Shown piece after piece: positions 33,948 through 41,605 of a DNA stretch of 51,625 nucleotides; the stretch's first letter is position 1; every line of letters begins with the position of its first letter. This DNA comes from Psychrobacter sp. MF31 (lineage in GTDB: Bacteria > Pseudomonadota > Gammaproteobacteria > Pseudomonadales > Moraxellaceae): contig NZ_JABBDX010000010.1 in NCBI RefSeq assembly GCF_012847335.1, positions 1-51,625 of the forward strand, read 5' to 3'. Below the pieces are notes generated by a model that worked only from the letters and a program-made list of their open reading frames with translations, did not search any database and had not been told where the DNA came from. Both the position numbers and the translations under genes were made by a program.

Positions 33948-34820
33948 TCAACGGTGTTTTCTAAGATGTTCGGCATTGGGAAGAACTTGTTTTTCACTTA
34001 AGTATTTCCAATAGCGCTGCGGCAAATACTGTTTATGTAGGCGCGGGTTCTTACGCTCTTTAATATTGACGTTGGTAAAATAACCTTGCCAAAACTTTTG
34101 ATAACGCAGTTCATCCTCGCTATGAATACTGGTAGGATTTCTTAGCACCGCTTCATCAAGATCAGTAATGGTTTGCAATTGTGCAGGACTTGATGATGTG
34201 CTTTGACGCTTATCATAATAAATACCATAGCTGCGAGTGATATCATAAATCGCCCAGTGCTGATCTTGGTAGCGCTGACGAAAATGCTCACCAATGAGAG
34301 GCAGCACATTAAAATCAGGCTCAATCCTAGCAAAATAAATATCTTCAGTGGTATGTTCAAAACGCACGAAAGCTTCCATACGATGGCGCTCACGCCCCAC
34401 CGATTTGACGGTTTGCATCAGTTCAAGCACGTCTAAATTGCCCAAATCTTGCATAATATCGCGGCAAGGATAGTCAATAGCGTACTTGACCACATGAAAT
34501 AAAGTGGTGCCAATACTGTCCTTTTCTGATAAAAAACCCCAAAGGATATTGCGCATACCCTCGCGGCCCACCAGCTGATTCAGCTTTACTAACACCCGTT
34601 CCGCGTTATCGTTATCAGTGGCGATTTCAGTGGCTTGGGCAATTAGTGAAGGGACGTAACCATCCTGAGCCACTAATTGCAAAAACTTATCTTCTTGTAG
34701 GCGGTTCGCATAGACATAAAAAACAGCGCTGAGCCAACCTTCAAAAGTTGGCTCATAGAGCAAAATATTAGGCGTTAACTGACCGATAGGATAAGACGCA
34801 TTTAAAGCAAGTTGTGACAT
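33948..34820 (-). CDS. DUF4130-type partner of the radical SAM protein (290 aa, function unknown)
   Basis: The protein matches the conserved TIGR03915/DUF4130 type (annotated elsewhere as putative DNA metabolism protein) that is coupled to a radical SAM gene. The N-terminal domain has LLYEPTFEGWLSAVFYVYANR; the middle has VGREGMRNILWGFLSEKD. The DUF4130 part has VKSVGRERHRMEAFVRFE, YFARIEPDFNVLPLIGEHFRQRY and HWAIYDITRSYGIYYD, and the C-terminus has RQKFWQGYFTNVNI-like and RKNPRLHKQYLPQRYWKYL elements. An AGGAGT site precedes the ATG, 18 bp after the radical SAM stop. Biochemical role unknown; association with nucleic acid repair or modification is inferred from the partner. Confidence 0.8.
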   Translation of the reverse strand: MSQLALNASYPIGQLTPNILLYEPTFEGWLSAVFYVYANRLQEDKFLQLVAQDGYVPSLIAQATEIATDNDNAERVLVKLNQLVGREGMRNILWGFLSEKDSIGTTLFHVVKYAIDYPCRDIMQDLGNLDVLELMQTVKSVGRERHRMEAFVRFEHTTEDIYFARIEPDFNVLPLIGEHFRQRYQDQHWAIYDITRSYGIYYDKRQSTSSSPAQLQTITDLDEAVLRNPTSIHSEDELRYQKFWQGYFTNVNIKERKNPRLHKQYLPQRYWKYLSEKQVLPNAEHLRKHR

Positions 34821-34838
34821 TGATACTCCTATTTGTAT

Positions 34839-36107
34839 TTAAAATAGTGCCAACTGCCCACTGCGTTGATCTTTAAACTTAGTTTGCGTTTGTGCCAGTA
34901 CATATTGACGAAAGTTGTCTCGAGTTAAGTGCGCCAGATGCTCGTTTTTACCTGATGTTGCAATGAAGTACTTCGCACGATTGACGGCAGCACCCATCTT
35001 TTTTAGGTGATAGAGTGTCAGATGATTAAACTTGCGCGCTTTCATAATCTTCTTCGCCGTTCGGACACCAATACCGGGGATACGAAGGATCGCGTCATAA
35101 GTTGCGGTTTGGATATTGACGGGGAAATGTTCACGATGGCGAATAGCCCATGCCAGTTTTGGGTCACAATCTAAATCTAAAAAGGGTGATTCAGGGTCAA
35201 CGATTTCATCGGCATCAAAGCCATAAAAGCGCATCAGCCAATCCGCTTGATAGAGACGGTTTTCACGTATCATTGGCACAGGGGTCCCAATCGCTGGTAG
35301 GCGGCTATCAGACAACATGGGCACGTAGCCTGAATAATAAACGCGCTTAAGCTCATATTGCTTATAAAACTGGCTGGACAGCTGAATCACTTGTAGATCA
35401 GTTTCATTACTGGCACCAACAATCATCTGGCTGGTCTGACCGGCCGGTACAAATTTGGGAGCTTTTTTATGGGTTTTACGACTCTCACGAATGGTAATAA
35501 TCTCATCTTTTACGGTTTCCATTGGCGCTTTTAATTGATCGTGCGATTTCTCTGGGGCAAGCAAAGCTAGCCCTGATTTGGTTGGAATCTCAATATTGAC
35601 GCTTAGCCGGTCAGCATAAAGCCCAGCTTCTTGTAATAATTCCTTTGAGGCGCCAGGAATGGTCTTAAGGTGAATGTAGCCGTTAAAGCGCTCACGTGTG
35701 CGTAAAAGCTTAGCGACTTCTACCAATCGCTCCATGGTATAGTCACCACTTTTGAAAATACCTGAGCTTAAAAATAGCCCTTCGATATAATTACGACGAT
35801 AAAACTGCATGGTCAAATCGACAACTTCCTCAACAGTAAAAGCCGCTCGTGGTGTGTCATTGCTTTTGCGTGAGGTGCAATAAGCGCAGTCGTAGATGCA
35901 GTGGTTGGTTAACAGGATTTTAAGCAAGCTGACACAGCGACCATCTTCAGTATAACTATGACAAATACCGCTTTTTGAGGCATCACCGAGACCGCCGCCT
36001 TGATTTTTACGCGTACCACTCGACGATGAGCAAGACACATCATACTTCGCAGCATCAGCTAAAATATTAAGCTTGCCTTGAAGTCGTTCATAATTAATGG
36101 TAGCCAT
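34839..36107 (-). CDS. Radical SAM protein, putative DNA modification/repair type (422 aa)
   Basis: The [4Fe-4S]-binding CX3CX2C motif is NHCIYDCAYC (Cys70, 74, 77). A C-terminal helix-hairpin-helix (AILRIPGIGVRTAKKIMKAR, about 340-365) suggests nucleic acid contact. It fits the TIGR03916 type, which occurs next to TIGR03915/DUF4130 proteins. This is the first gene of a two-gene operon on the minus strand. The ATG at 36107 has only a weak ribosome site (GGTAAA). It is full length. Function is not established; the pair is normally chromosomal, so a plasmid copy is unusual. Confidence 0.85.
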   Translation of the reverse strand: MATINYERLQGKLNILADAAKYDVSCSSSSGTRKNQGGGLGDASKSGICHSYTEDGRCVSLLKILLTNHCIYDCAYCTSRKSNDTPRAAFTVEEVVDLTMQFYRRNYIEGLFLSSGIFKSGDYTMERLVEVAKLLRTRERFNGYIHLKTIPGASKELLQEAGLYADRLSVNIEIPTKSGLALLAPEKSHDQLKAPMETVKDEIITIRESRKTHKKAPKFVPAGQTSQMIVGASNETDLQVIQLSSQFYKQYELKRVYYSGYVPMLSDSRLPAIGTPVPMIRENRLYQADWLMRFYGFDADEIVDPESPFLDLDCDPKLAWAIRHREHFPVNIQTATYDAILRIPGIGVRTAKKIMKARKFNHLTLYHLKKMGAAVNRAKYFIATSGKNEHLAHLTRDNFRQYVLAQTQTKFKDQRSGQLALF

Positions 36108-36872
36108 AAGTGCGATTTACCAAGTCATTAATAAGGTATTATTTTACCAAATCGAATAGTAACTCACTGTAATAACAGAGGAAATGACAACGCTATACGA
36201 CAACTGTTGTCGTGCCATTGATAGAGGATTGGTAACCCTCTTAAACCTAAGACACTTGATAAATAGCATTAAGCTGTTTGTTCAGTGAGGAGCAGCTTGC
36301 ACTTATTCATAAAAAACTTGGTCAATGACATTTAGTTGTCAAAGTTTTTTGCTTTCCGGTTTGTCAGCATACGTCAAGCTAACGATATGCTGGCATAGCG
36401 TATGAGCTAAGCGGCACCAATAGGGTCTGAGGTATTAATGTCAATCATCAACCGCTTAACCAATTATAAATAAGCCATTTTGCGTAGAAATAATTATCAT
36501 TGCAATATAACGATTATTATTGGCTATGTTTGCATTATTTTAATTTTAAATCCCTGTTCAAAACAGTAATAAGAGGCTAGCTATAGCTGGCTTTTTTTTG
36601 CCTAAAAAATCGCCGCGCGGAATATTTTTTTATTAGTTTTAAAAGAGCAGTAACTAGATGCTAAGCGTTTTGGATCTGCAATCACTTTTAATTTTTAATC
36701 AAATATCAGTTTTACTATTCCTCCTTTTTTAGTCACTAAAGATGGTAGTTTACTGATAGGTCGTTGGCTTTCATTTATAGGTGAAACAAGCCAAAAGGCT
36801 TTTATTGTTTTTAACTACTTCTAAAAGCTTTTAAGTACCTTTAAGTAATTGTTTTTTATATCTTTATATATA
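36108..36872. other. Intergenic region with promoter, hairpins and origin motifs
   Basis: About 765 bases without a gene. It contains a palindrome with eight-base arms (ACGACAAC and GTTGTCGT, 36197-36213) about 90 bp upstream of the radical SAM start. A terminator-like hairpin lies at 36311-36350 (AAAAAACTT...TGACA / TGTCA...AAGTTTTTT). A second hairpin, GGCTAGCTATAGCTGGC with a T8 tail, is at 36574-36599, and the shared 15-mer is at 36612-36626. The A+T-rich stretch before the iterons could be the unwinding element of rep2. Confidence 0.5.
36612..36626 (+). repeat. 15-bp motif shared by rep1 and rep2 origins (copy B)
   Basis: GCCGCGCGGAATATT is identical to 12356-12370, in the same orientation relative to the downstream rep gene and iterons. 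I did not find it near rep3. Confidence 0.5.
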
Positions 36873-36982
36873 GATAAAACTAGGTTTATCGCATGATAAG
36901 AATAGTTATATCGCACGATAAAACTAGGTTTATCGCATAATAAGACTAGGTTTATCGCAGCATTAAGCTAGGCTTATCGCAT
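36873..36982 (+). repeat. rep2 iterons: five tandem 22-bp repeats
   Basis: Units of the type GATAAAACTAGGTTTATCGC plus two bases begin at 36873, 36895, 36917, 36939 and 36961. Copies 1 and 3 are identical; the others differ at a few positions. The array ends 74 bp before the rep2 start, as expected for Rep_3 origins. Confidence 0.9.
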
Positions 36983-37048
36983 TAAAAGATAGCTTGATTG
37001 ACAACCTATTCATATGTAAAATAATTGGAAAATAATAGGTAAATAGAG

Positions 37049-37057
37049 TTATCCACA
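37049..37057 (+). promoter_or_regulatory. DnaA box overlapping the rep2 start codon
   Basis: TTATCCACA is a perfect match to the DnaA consensus TTATNCACA. Its final A is the first base of the rep2 ATG. It may couple DnaA binding to both origin opening and rep expression. Confidence 0.65.
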
Positions 37058-37992
37058 TGTCAGATCTAGTAGTTAAAGATAACGCGTTAATTCAAGCAAG
37101 TTATACCTTAGATTTGGCTGAGCAGCGGTTAATTTTACTGGCGATTGTTGAAGCTCGCGAGTCAAATACAGGAATTCGTGCAGACAGCTTATTGCGGATT
37201 CATTCGCACAACTATGCTAAAAACTTTGGCGTTAATAACGAAACGGCTTACACCGTGATGAAAGAAGCTTGTAAGGGGCTGTTTGATCGTTATGTAACTT
37301 ACCATGATAAGAACCCAAAAACAGGTAACGATCGCAGTTTTCATTGCCGATGGGTCGATAAAATTGGTTATGAAACAAATACGGGAATTGTCTATTTAAG
37401 ATTTACTCATGATGTCGTGCCGCTTATTACGCGGCTTGAGGCGCAATTTACCAGTTACGAGCTAGCTCAAGTAAAAAACTTAACCAGCAGTTATGCCATT
37501 CGCTTATATGAGCTCTTGATTCAATGGCGATCGGTTGGGAAAACCCCACTGTTTGAGTTGCAAGAATTCCGTCAGCAATTGGGTGTTGAAGGTGGAGAAT
37601 ACAAAACTATGAGCAACTTTAAAGCGAATGTTCTTAACATCGCTTTGTCTCAAATTAATAAACACACGGATATTGAGGTGAAATACGATCAGAAAAAATG
37701 TGGTCGAAATATTGTGGGTTTCTTTTTTACTTTTAAACAAAAAAAACCTTTGAAGGAAAAAACAGTTAAAGCGACGTCCAAAACACAAGACAATAACATC
37801 AACGGATTAACCGACAAGCAGCTTGCGCGAATTGTCAAAAATCCGCAATTCATTAGCGATTATAATCATTTGGTCAGCCCAAACAGTCCCGCCAATCAAA
37901 GCCCGCAGATGTGGGAGGCTGAGATGGTAAGCCGCATAAAAAAGGACGCTTCAGTATTTAATAAGCGTCCTCTTCGTGATTATTTAAAATAG
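37057..37992 (+). CDS. rep: Rep_3-family replication initiator (replicon 2, 311 aa)
   Basis: This iteron-binding initiator begins MSDLVVKDNALIQASYTLDLAEQRLILLAI, followed by the first winged helix, VDKIGYETNTGIVYLRFTHDVVPLI and FTSYELAQVKNLTSSYAIRLYELLIQW, then the second winged helix (PLFELQEFRQQLGVEGGEYKTMSNFKANVL). The C-terminus ends KRPLRDYLK, as does the rep3 product (KRPIREYLDG). The two are clearly related to each other and less so to rep1. It looks full length and functional. Confidence 0.93.
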   Translation: MSDLVVKDNALIQASYTLDLAEQRLILLAIVEARESNTGIRADSLLRIHSHNYAKNFGVNNETAYTVMKEACKGLFDRYVTYHDKNPKTGNDRSFHCRWVDKIGYETNTGIVYLRFTHDVVPLITRLEAQFTSYELAQVKNLTSSYAIRLYELLIQWRSVGKTPLFELQEFRQQLGVEGGEYKTMSNFKANVLNIALSQINKHTDIEVKYDQKKCGRNIVGFFFTFKQKKPLKEKTVKATSKTQDNNINGLTDKQLARIVKNPQFISDYNHLVSPNSPANQSPQMWEAEMVSRIKKDASVFNKRPLRDYLK

Positions 37993-38097
37993 TTAACTAA
38001 ACTTTTGATTTTGAAAGGTTCTTAAGCCAAATTCCACCTTTTTATAAGTTGAAATAAGAGGGATTGTCGTTGGAATTTTGGCTAATTTATCACTTAA

Positions 38098-38586
38098 TTA
38101 CTTAGCAACCGCTTTAAAAGTCGATACTTGATCAGCGTTTGTGATGGTCAATACGGGTTGATTATTGGCGCCTTTGCCCAAGCTGTATTTGCCTTGAACG
38201 GCTGCTGCAGCTGCCGTGTCAAAGTTGGCTTGAGGGGCAGGACAGGCCATTCGGGTGCTTCTAATGCCGCTAAGTTGAACATTGCCATTGACGATGCTGT
38301 AGCTTGCGCCCATGTTATTACAGGTGTTAAGCAGGCTCACAAAGTTATTGCCGCCTTCCGTCATAAATTCAAGAATGAGCGGGTTTGAGGCGTCAAAAAA
38401 TAATGGCGCGACTTTGGTGCCGTTGTTGTATTTGGCATCAACGAGCTGCCAGTTATAGGCTTGTAGTGCGTCTGAGGTGATGGTTTGTTGGGATGGGGTG
38501 GTATTGCTTGGCGTGCTTTGACAACCTGATGCCAGCGCTCCGGCTGCTAAAACACTTGCCATTAAAAGCTTAGTTGAATTTTTCAT
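38098..38586 (-). CDS. META-domain (HslJ-like) lipoprotein (162 aa)
   Basis: A lipoprotein signal (KLLMASVLAAGALASGCQS, lipobox ASGC, lipidated Cys22) precedes a Ser/Thr/Pro-rich linker and a META domain: AYNWQLVDAKYNNG, NTCNNMGASYSIVNG and IRSTRMACPAP. The domain is typical of HslJ, linked to novobiocin tolerance in E. coli; function here is unknown. A GAGGTAA site precedes the ATG. It is convergent with rep2, with only a short gap. Confidence 0.82.
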   Translation of the reverse strand: MKNSTKLLMASVLAAGALASGCQSTPSNTTPSQQTITSDALQAYNWQLVDAKYNNGTKVAPLFFDASNPLILEFMTEGGNNFVSLLNTCNNMGASYSIVNGNVQLSGIRSTRMACPAPQANFDTAAAAAVQGKYSLGKGANNQPVLTITNADQVSTFKAVAK

Positions 38587-38699
38587 ATGCTTACCTCAAA
38601 AACGAATTAATAATTCGCCGCATTATTGCAGAGCGCAAAAAATTGCTCAAGAGCAGGTAACTATTTGCATACCGTATTGCGATATTTCCTTTATCAATC

Positions 38700-38755
38700 T
38701 CAAAATAACAAAGGGCTTATCGAGTAAGCCCTTTGTTATTTTGAGAGATAGTCAT
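38700..38755. terminator. Inverted repeat downstream of hicB
   Basis: AAAATAACAAAGGGCTTA and TAAGCCCTTTGTTATTTT (38701-38743) are complementary and form a long stem with a short loop. On either strand it could end transcription; its position just after hicB suggests it terminates the leftward hicAB transcript. Confidence 0.75.
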
Positions 38756-38776
38756 GTTTTAACGTCGCGCTTGTTT

Positions 38777-39187
38777 TTAACTCAGTATAAGGTCTTTTTC
38801 TGCAAGTCCTGCAAGGTAAGAGCTGCGGCTTTTGTAGCGCTCTTTATTACTGGCAACTTTAGCATCAATGAGGTGAATAAGGCGGCTAGGTAGGGTGACG
38901 TTGACTTTTTCAGTGGCGCCAAGGTAGCGGCTGACGTCAATATCAACGACTGCCCAAGTCATGCCTTGGTAGTCTGGGTCATCAATATAGTTTTCAACAG
39001 AGCTTGGCAAAGGAATATCTAGCCCTTCTTCAGCAAGGCATTCTAGGTGACCTGCGATGGCTTCAATGGCGTTTTCAAAGATGTCGTCGTAGTTGTCTGC
39101 CGCTGAAAAGCAGCCTGCAATGTCAGGGATGATAATACCGTGGGCGGTTTGCTTATCGCCGCGTTCGATGGCAATGGGATATAACAT
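38777..39187 (-). CDS. hicB: HicB antitoxin (136 aa)
   Basis: This is the antitoxin of a type II system. The partial RNase H fold is seen in MLYPIAIERGDKQTAHGIIIPDIAGCFSAADNYDDIFENAIEAIAGHLE. A C-terminal ribbon-helix-helix (KVNVTLPSRLIHLIDAKV...SRSSYLAGLAEKDL) binds DNA. AGGAG precedes the ATG. It is the second gene after hicA, 30 bp away, the usual hicAB order. Confidence 0.93.
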   Translation of the reverse strand: MLYPIAIERGDKQTAHGIIIPDIAGCFSAADNYDDIFENAIEAIAGHLECLAEEGLDIPLPSSVENYIDDPDYQGMTWAVVDIDVSRYLGATEKVNVTLPSRLIHLIDAKVASNKERYKSRSSYLAGLAEKDLILS

Positions 39188-39217
39188 GTCGGTGCTCCTA
39201 TTCCTTTGGTTTAGCGG

Positions 39218-39406
39218 TTAGGATGAGGGTAGCTTTGCTTGCTTTAAGATGCTTTTTACGGTGCCTTTGGGTAAGTCCTTTTTGGGGTGAGGAACGGTAA
39301 CCAGCCCTTTTTTTTGGTCGTGTTTGAAGTGGTGGTGACTGCCTGTGGTTCGAATTAAGTACCAGCCATCGGCTTGGAGAGTTTTTATCAAGTCACGGCT
39401 ATTCAT
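39218..39406 (-). CDS. hicA: HicA mRNA interferase toxin (62 aa)
   Basis: A small dsRBD-like toxin that cleaves mRNA: MNSRDLIKTLQADGWYLIRT, the active-site His region TGSHHHFKHDQKKGLVTVPHPKKDLPKGTVKSILKQAKL. I start at the ATG at 39406 because GAGGTGACC precedes it; a GTG at 39421 also exists. It is followed by hicB, and a 20-bp palindrome lies upstream. Confidence 0.93.
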   Translation of the reverse strand: MNSRDLIKTLQADGWYLIRTTGSHHHFKHDQKKGLVTVPHPKKDLPKGTVKSILKQAKLPSS

Positions 39407-39434
39407 GGTCACCTCAAACACTTTTATAAATATA

Positions 39435-39454
39435 ATATAACCCTAGGGTTATAT
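39435..39454. promoter_or_regulatory. Palindromic operator candidate for hicAB
   Basis: ATATAACCCTAGGGTTATAT is a perfect 20-bp palindrome centred about 38 bases upstream of the hicA start and just after the resolvase stop. HicB or HicAB autoregulation is the likely use. Confidence 0.7.
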
Positions 39455-39458
39455 AAAA

Positions 39459-40094
39459 TCAAGCTTGAGCACTAATTTCTAATTTGAGTTCTTTAGAAAC
39501 CGTAGCAATAAGATGCCGTGAGCAGCTGGCGGTTTTTTGAATGTCGCTGTAGCTGTGGCCGGACTTTAAGAGACTGGTAATGACTTTGCGCTTTTTAAGG
39601 TCTTTGCCGCGACCTTTGTATTTGCCTTCAAGTTTTGCTTTGGCAATGCCTTGCATTTGGCGGTGACGGCGGTCTTCGTAGTCTTTTCGGGCAATGGCAG
39701 CAAGCATGTCAAGCAGCATGGCGTTGATGGCTTGAAGGATGCTGGCCATAAATTCGGTGCTGTGGTCAGCTTGAAAGGCAATGAATGAGGTGGGAAGCTC
39801 TTTTGAGACGATGGCGAGCTTTTTATCAGCTAGCTTTTGCTTTAAGGTGTCCCAGTCGTCCTGATTTAACCGTGCTAGGCGGTCAATTTGTTCAACAAGG
39901 ATAATGTCGCCTTCTGAGGCGTCCTCTATCAGCTGCATGAGCTTTGGCCGCGCAAGGGTTGCGCCCGATTCGTTTTCGATGTAGTAGGCGGCGATCTTTT
40001 GACCATGATCTTTGGCAAATTGATCCAGTTCAGCTTTGGCACGGCTGGCGTCTTGCTGTTTGGTAGAGGCGCGAAGGTAGGCTCGGATAAACAT
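39459..40094 (-). CDS. Serine recombinase / resolvase (211 aa)
   Basis: The protein would resolve plasmid multimers or cointegrates. The N-terminal catalytic domain is RAYLRASTKQQDASRAKAELD (catalytic Ser in RAST), with ILVEQIDRLARLNQDDWDTL and the long E helix containing MLAAIARKDYEDRRHRQMQGI. The C-terminal HTH is SLLKSGHSYSDIQKTASCSRHLIATVS. An inverted repeat just upstream (40104-40138) is a likely res subsite and operator. It precedes blaRTG, divergently. Confidence 0.9.
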   Translation of the reverse strand: MFIRAYLRASTKQQDASRAKAELDQFAKDHGQKIAAYYIENESGATLARPKLMQLIEDASEGDIILVEQIDRLARLNQDDWDTLKQKLADKKLAIVSKELPTSFIAFQADHSTEFMASILQAINAMLLDMLAAIARKDYEDRRHRQMQGIAKAKLEGKYKGRGKDLKKRKVITSLLKSGHSYSDIQKTASCSRHLIATVSKELKLEISAQA

Positions 40095-40103
40095 AGTGGC
40101 TCT

Positions 40104-40138
40104 CAGACTGTTATAAGTGGTTTCATTATAGCAGTCTG
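40104..40138. other. Candidate res subsite / operator of the resolvase
   Basis: CAGACTGTTATAA and TTATAGCAGTCTG are complementary at 12 of 13 positions about a nine-base centre, ten bases upstream of the resolvase start. Resolvases usually bind such inverted sites next to their own gene. Confidence 0.6.
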
Positions 40139-40324
40139 ATTTAGATGGTTCTAATATCTAGTTTTGAGCCTAATTTAGTGGTTCTTTTGGGGTATACCCT
40201 AAAATTAACAATCCAAAATAAGCTAAGTTAATAATGAATGAGATATAATTATGCTATTAAATATACTTGTTAATTACATATTATATAATCTAAAAATTTG
40301 ATCCAGAAGGAAAGTTAACTCATC

Positions 40325-41221
40325 ATGGACGTACGTAAACACAAGGCTAGTTTTTTTAGCGTAGTAATTACTTTTTTATGTCTCACGCTATCATTAAATG
40401 CTAATGCAACAGACTCAGTACTTGAAGCGGTTACCAATGCTGAAACTGAATTAGGCGCTAGAATTGGTCTAGCTGTGCATGATTTGGAAACGGGAAAACG
40501 TTGGGAACATAAATCTAATGAACGTTTTCCTCTAAGTAGTACCTTTAAAACACTTGCCTGTGCAAACGTTCTTCAAAGAGTTGATCTAGGTAAAGAAAGA
40601 ATTGATAGAGTTGTGAGATTCTCTGAAAGCAATCTCGTTACATACTCACCTGTAACAGAAAAACATGTGGGTAAAAAAGGGATGTCGCTCGCAGAGCTGT
40701 GTCAGGCCACATTATCAACCAGTGATAATTCAGCTGCCAATTTTATTCTACAAGCGATTGGTGGACCTAAGGCTCTAACGAAATTTTTGCGTTCCATTGG
40801 CGACGATACTACGCGCCTTGATCGCTGGGAAACAGAACTTAACGAAGCGGTACCTGGAGATAAGCGAGACACGACAACACCAATTGCAATGGTAACGACA
40901 CTTGAAAAGTTACTAATTGACGAAACACTATCTATCAAATCTCGTCAACAACTAGAATCTTGGCTTAAAGGTAATGAGGTTGGCGATGCATTGTTTCGTA
41001 AAGGCGTTCCAAGTGACTGGATAGTAGCAGATAGAACAGGCGCTGGTGGTTATGGGTCGCGTGCTATTACTGCGGTGATGTGGCCTCCAAATCGCAAGCC
41101 TATCGTAGCCGCTCTATACATTACAGAGACAGACGCCTCGTTTGAAGAAAGAAATGCTGTCATTGCAAAAATTGGTGAGCAAATAGCGAAGACAGTATTA
41201 ATGGAGAATAGCCGTAACTGA
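40325..41221 (+). CDS. blaRTG: Class A carbenicillinase of the RTG/CARB group (298 aa)
   Basis: This enzyme hydrolyses penicillins, including carbenicillin, in the periplasm. A signal peptide (ends LSLNANA) is followed by class A motifs: SSTFK with Ser72 as nucleophile, the SDN loop (STSDNSAAN), an omega-loop WETELNE, and RTG in VADRTGAGG in place of KTG, which names the RTG subgroup. Length fits. An AAGGAAAG site precedes the ATG. I recognise it as close to RTG enzymes of Acinetobacter and Psychrobacter; the exact allele needs comparison. Confidence 0.92.
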   Translation: MDVRKHKASFFSVVITFLCLTLSLNANATDSVLEAVTNAETELGARIGLAVHDLETGKRWEHKSNERFPLSSTFKTLACANVLQRVDLGKERIDRVVRFSESNLVTYSPVTEKHVGKKGMSLAELCQATLSTSDNSAANFILQAIGGPKALTKFLRSIGDDTTRLDRWETELNEAVPGDKRDTTTPIAMVTTLEKLLIDETLSIKSRQQLESWLKGNEVGDALFRKGVPSDWIVADRTGAGGYGSRAITAVMWPPNRKPIVAALYITETDASFEERNAVIAKIGEQIAKTVLMENSRN

Positions 41222-41227
41222 TTTATT

Positions 41228-41262
41228 TATAGTTCGATGCCTGTATAGCGCATCGATCTATA
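41228..41262 (+). terminator. Inverted repeat after blaRTG
   Basis: TATAG-T-TCGATGC pairs with GCATCGA-T-CTATA around a nine-base loop, seven bases after the bla stop. There is no strong T tract, so it may be an inefficient terminator or an mRNA-stabilising hairpin. Confidence 0.55.
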
Positions 41263-41264
41263 GG

Positions 41265-41510
41265 CTAATTCTTTATCAGCCCATTATTATCATCGGTTTT
41301 TAATGCTGGTACACGTTCTTGTATTGCATGATAGAACCTATCTTTGTCTTTTGGTGATATCACTATGCTACCACCTTCATATCCTATCTCAATCCTATCT
41401 AAAGACAGTGCTGGAGCAGATAAAGTACTACTGGTAGGAGTGATATTGGTAATGTCTTTCAATGAAATGCTCTGAGTAGAAAAACCATTTTTCACTAACA
41501 ATGTGTCAGC
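41265..41510 (-). pseudogene. C-terminal fragment of a PH-domain-like protein
   Basis: The open frame (STADTLLVKNGFSTQSISLKDI..., then LSLDRIEIGYEGGSIVISPKDKDRFYHAIQERVP) resembles the C-terminal half of small bacterial PH-domain membrane proteins. It has no good start and its 5' end coincides with the inverted-repeat element at 41515, so the N-terminal (probably membrane) part was lost there. The function of the parent is unknown. Confidence 0.5.
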
Positions 41511-41514
41511 TGTC

Positions 41515-41586
41515 GAGCCTTTCCTAAAAAGTGTGTAACTATCATTTAGATTGTAGAAGTACTTACACGAAATTTAGGAAAGGCTC
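41515..41586. mobile_element. IS256-type mini-element (72 bp, inverted-repeat pair)
   Basis: GAGCCTTTCCTAAA (41515-41528) and TTTAGGAAAGGCTC (41573-41586) are perfectly complementary; the inner GTGTAA and TTACAC also pair. The left part follows the IS256 end pattern GAGCC...GTGTAAC seen at 1750 and 7683. The two ends are only about 40 bases apart with no coding DNA, as in a MITE or a deleted IS. Confidence 0.65.
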
Positions 41587-41605
41587 AGGTAGTCAGTTTC
41601 TCTCG

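Noticed and set aside
36197-36213. Palindrome considered as a LexA box
   Set aside because: It lacks the CTG-N10-CAG pattern; listed only as an unassigned operator candidate.
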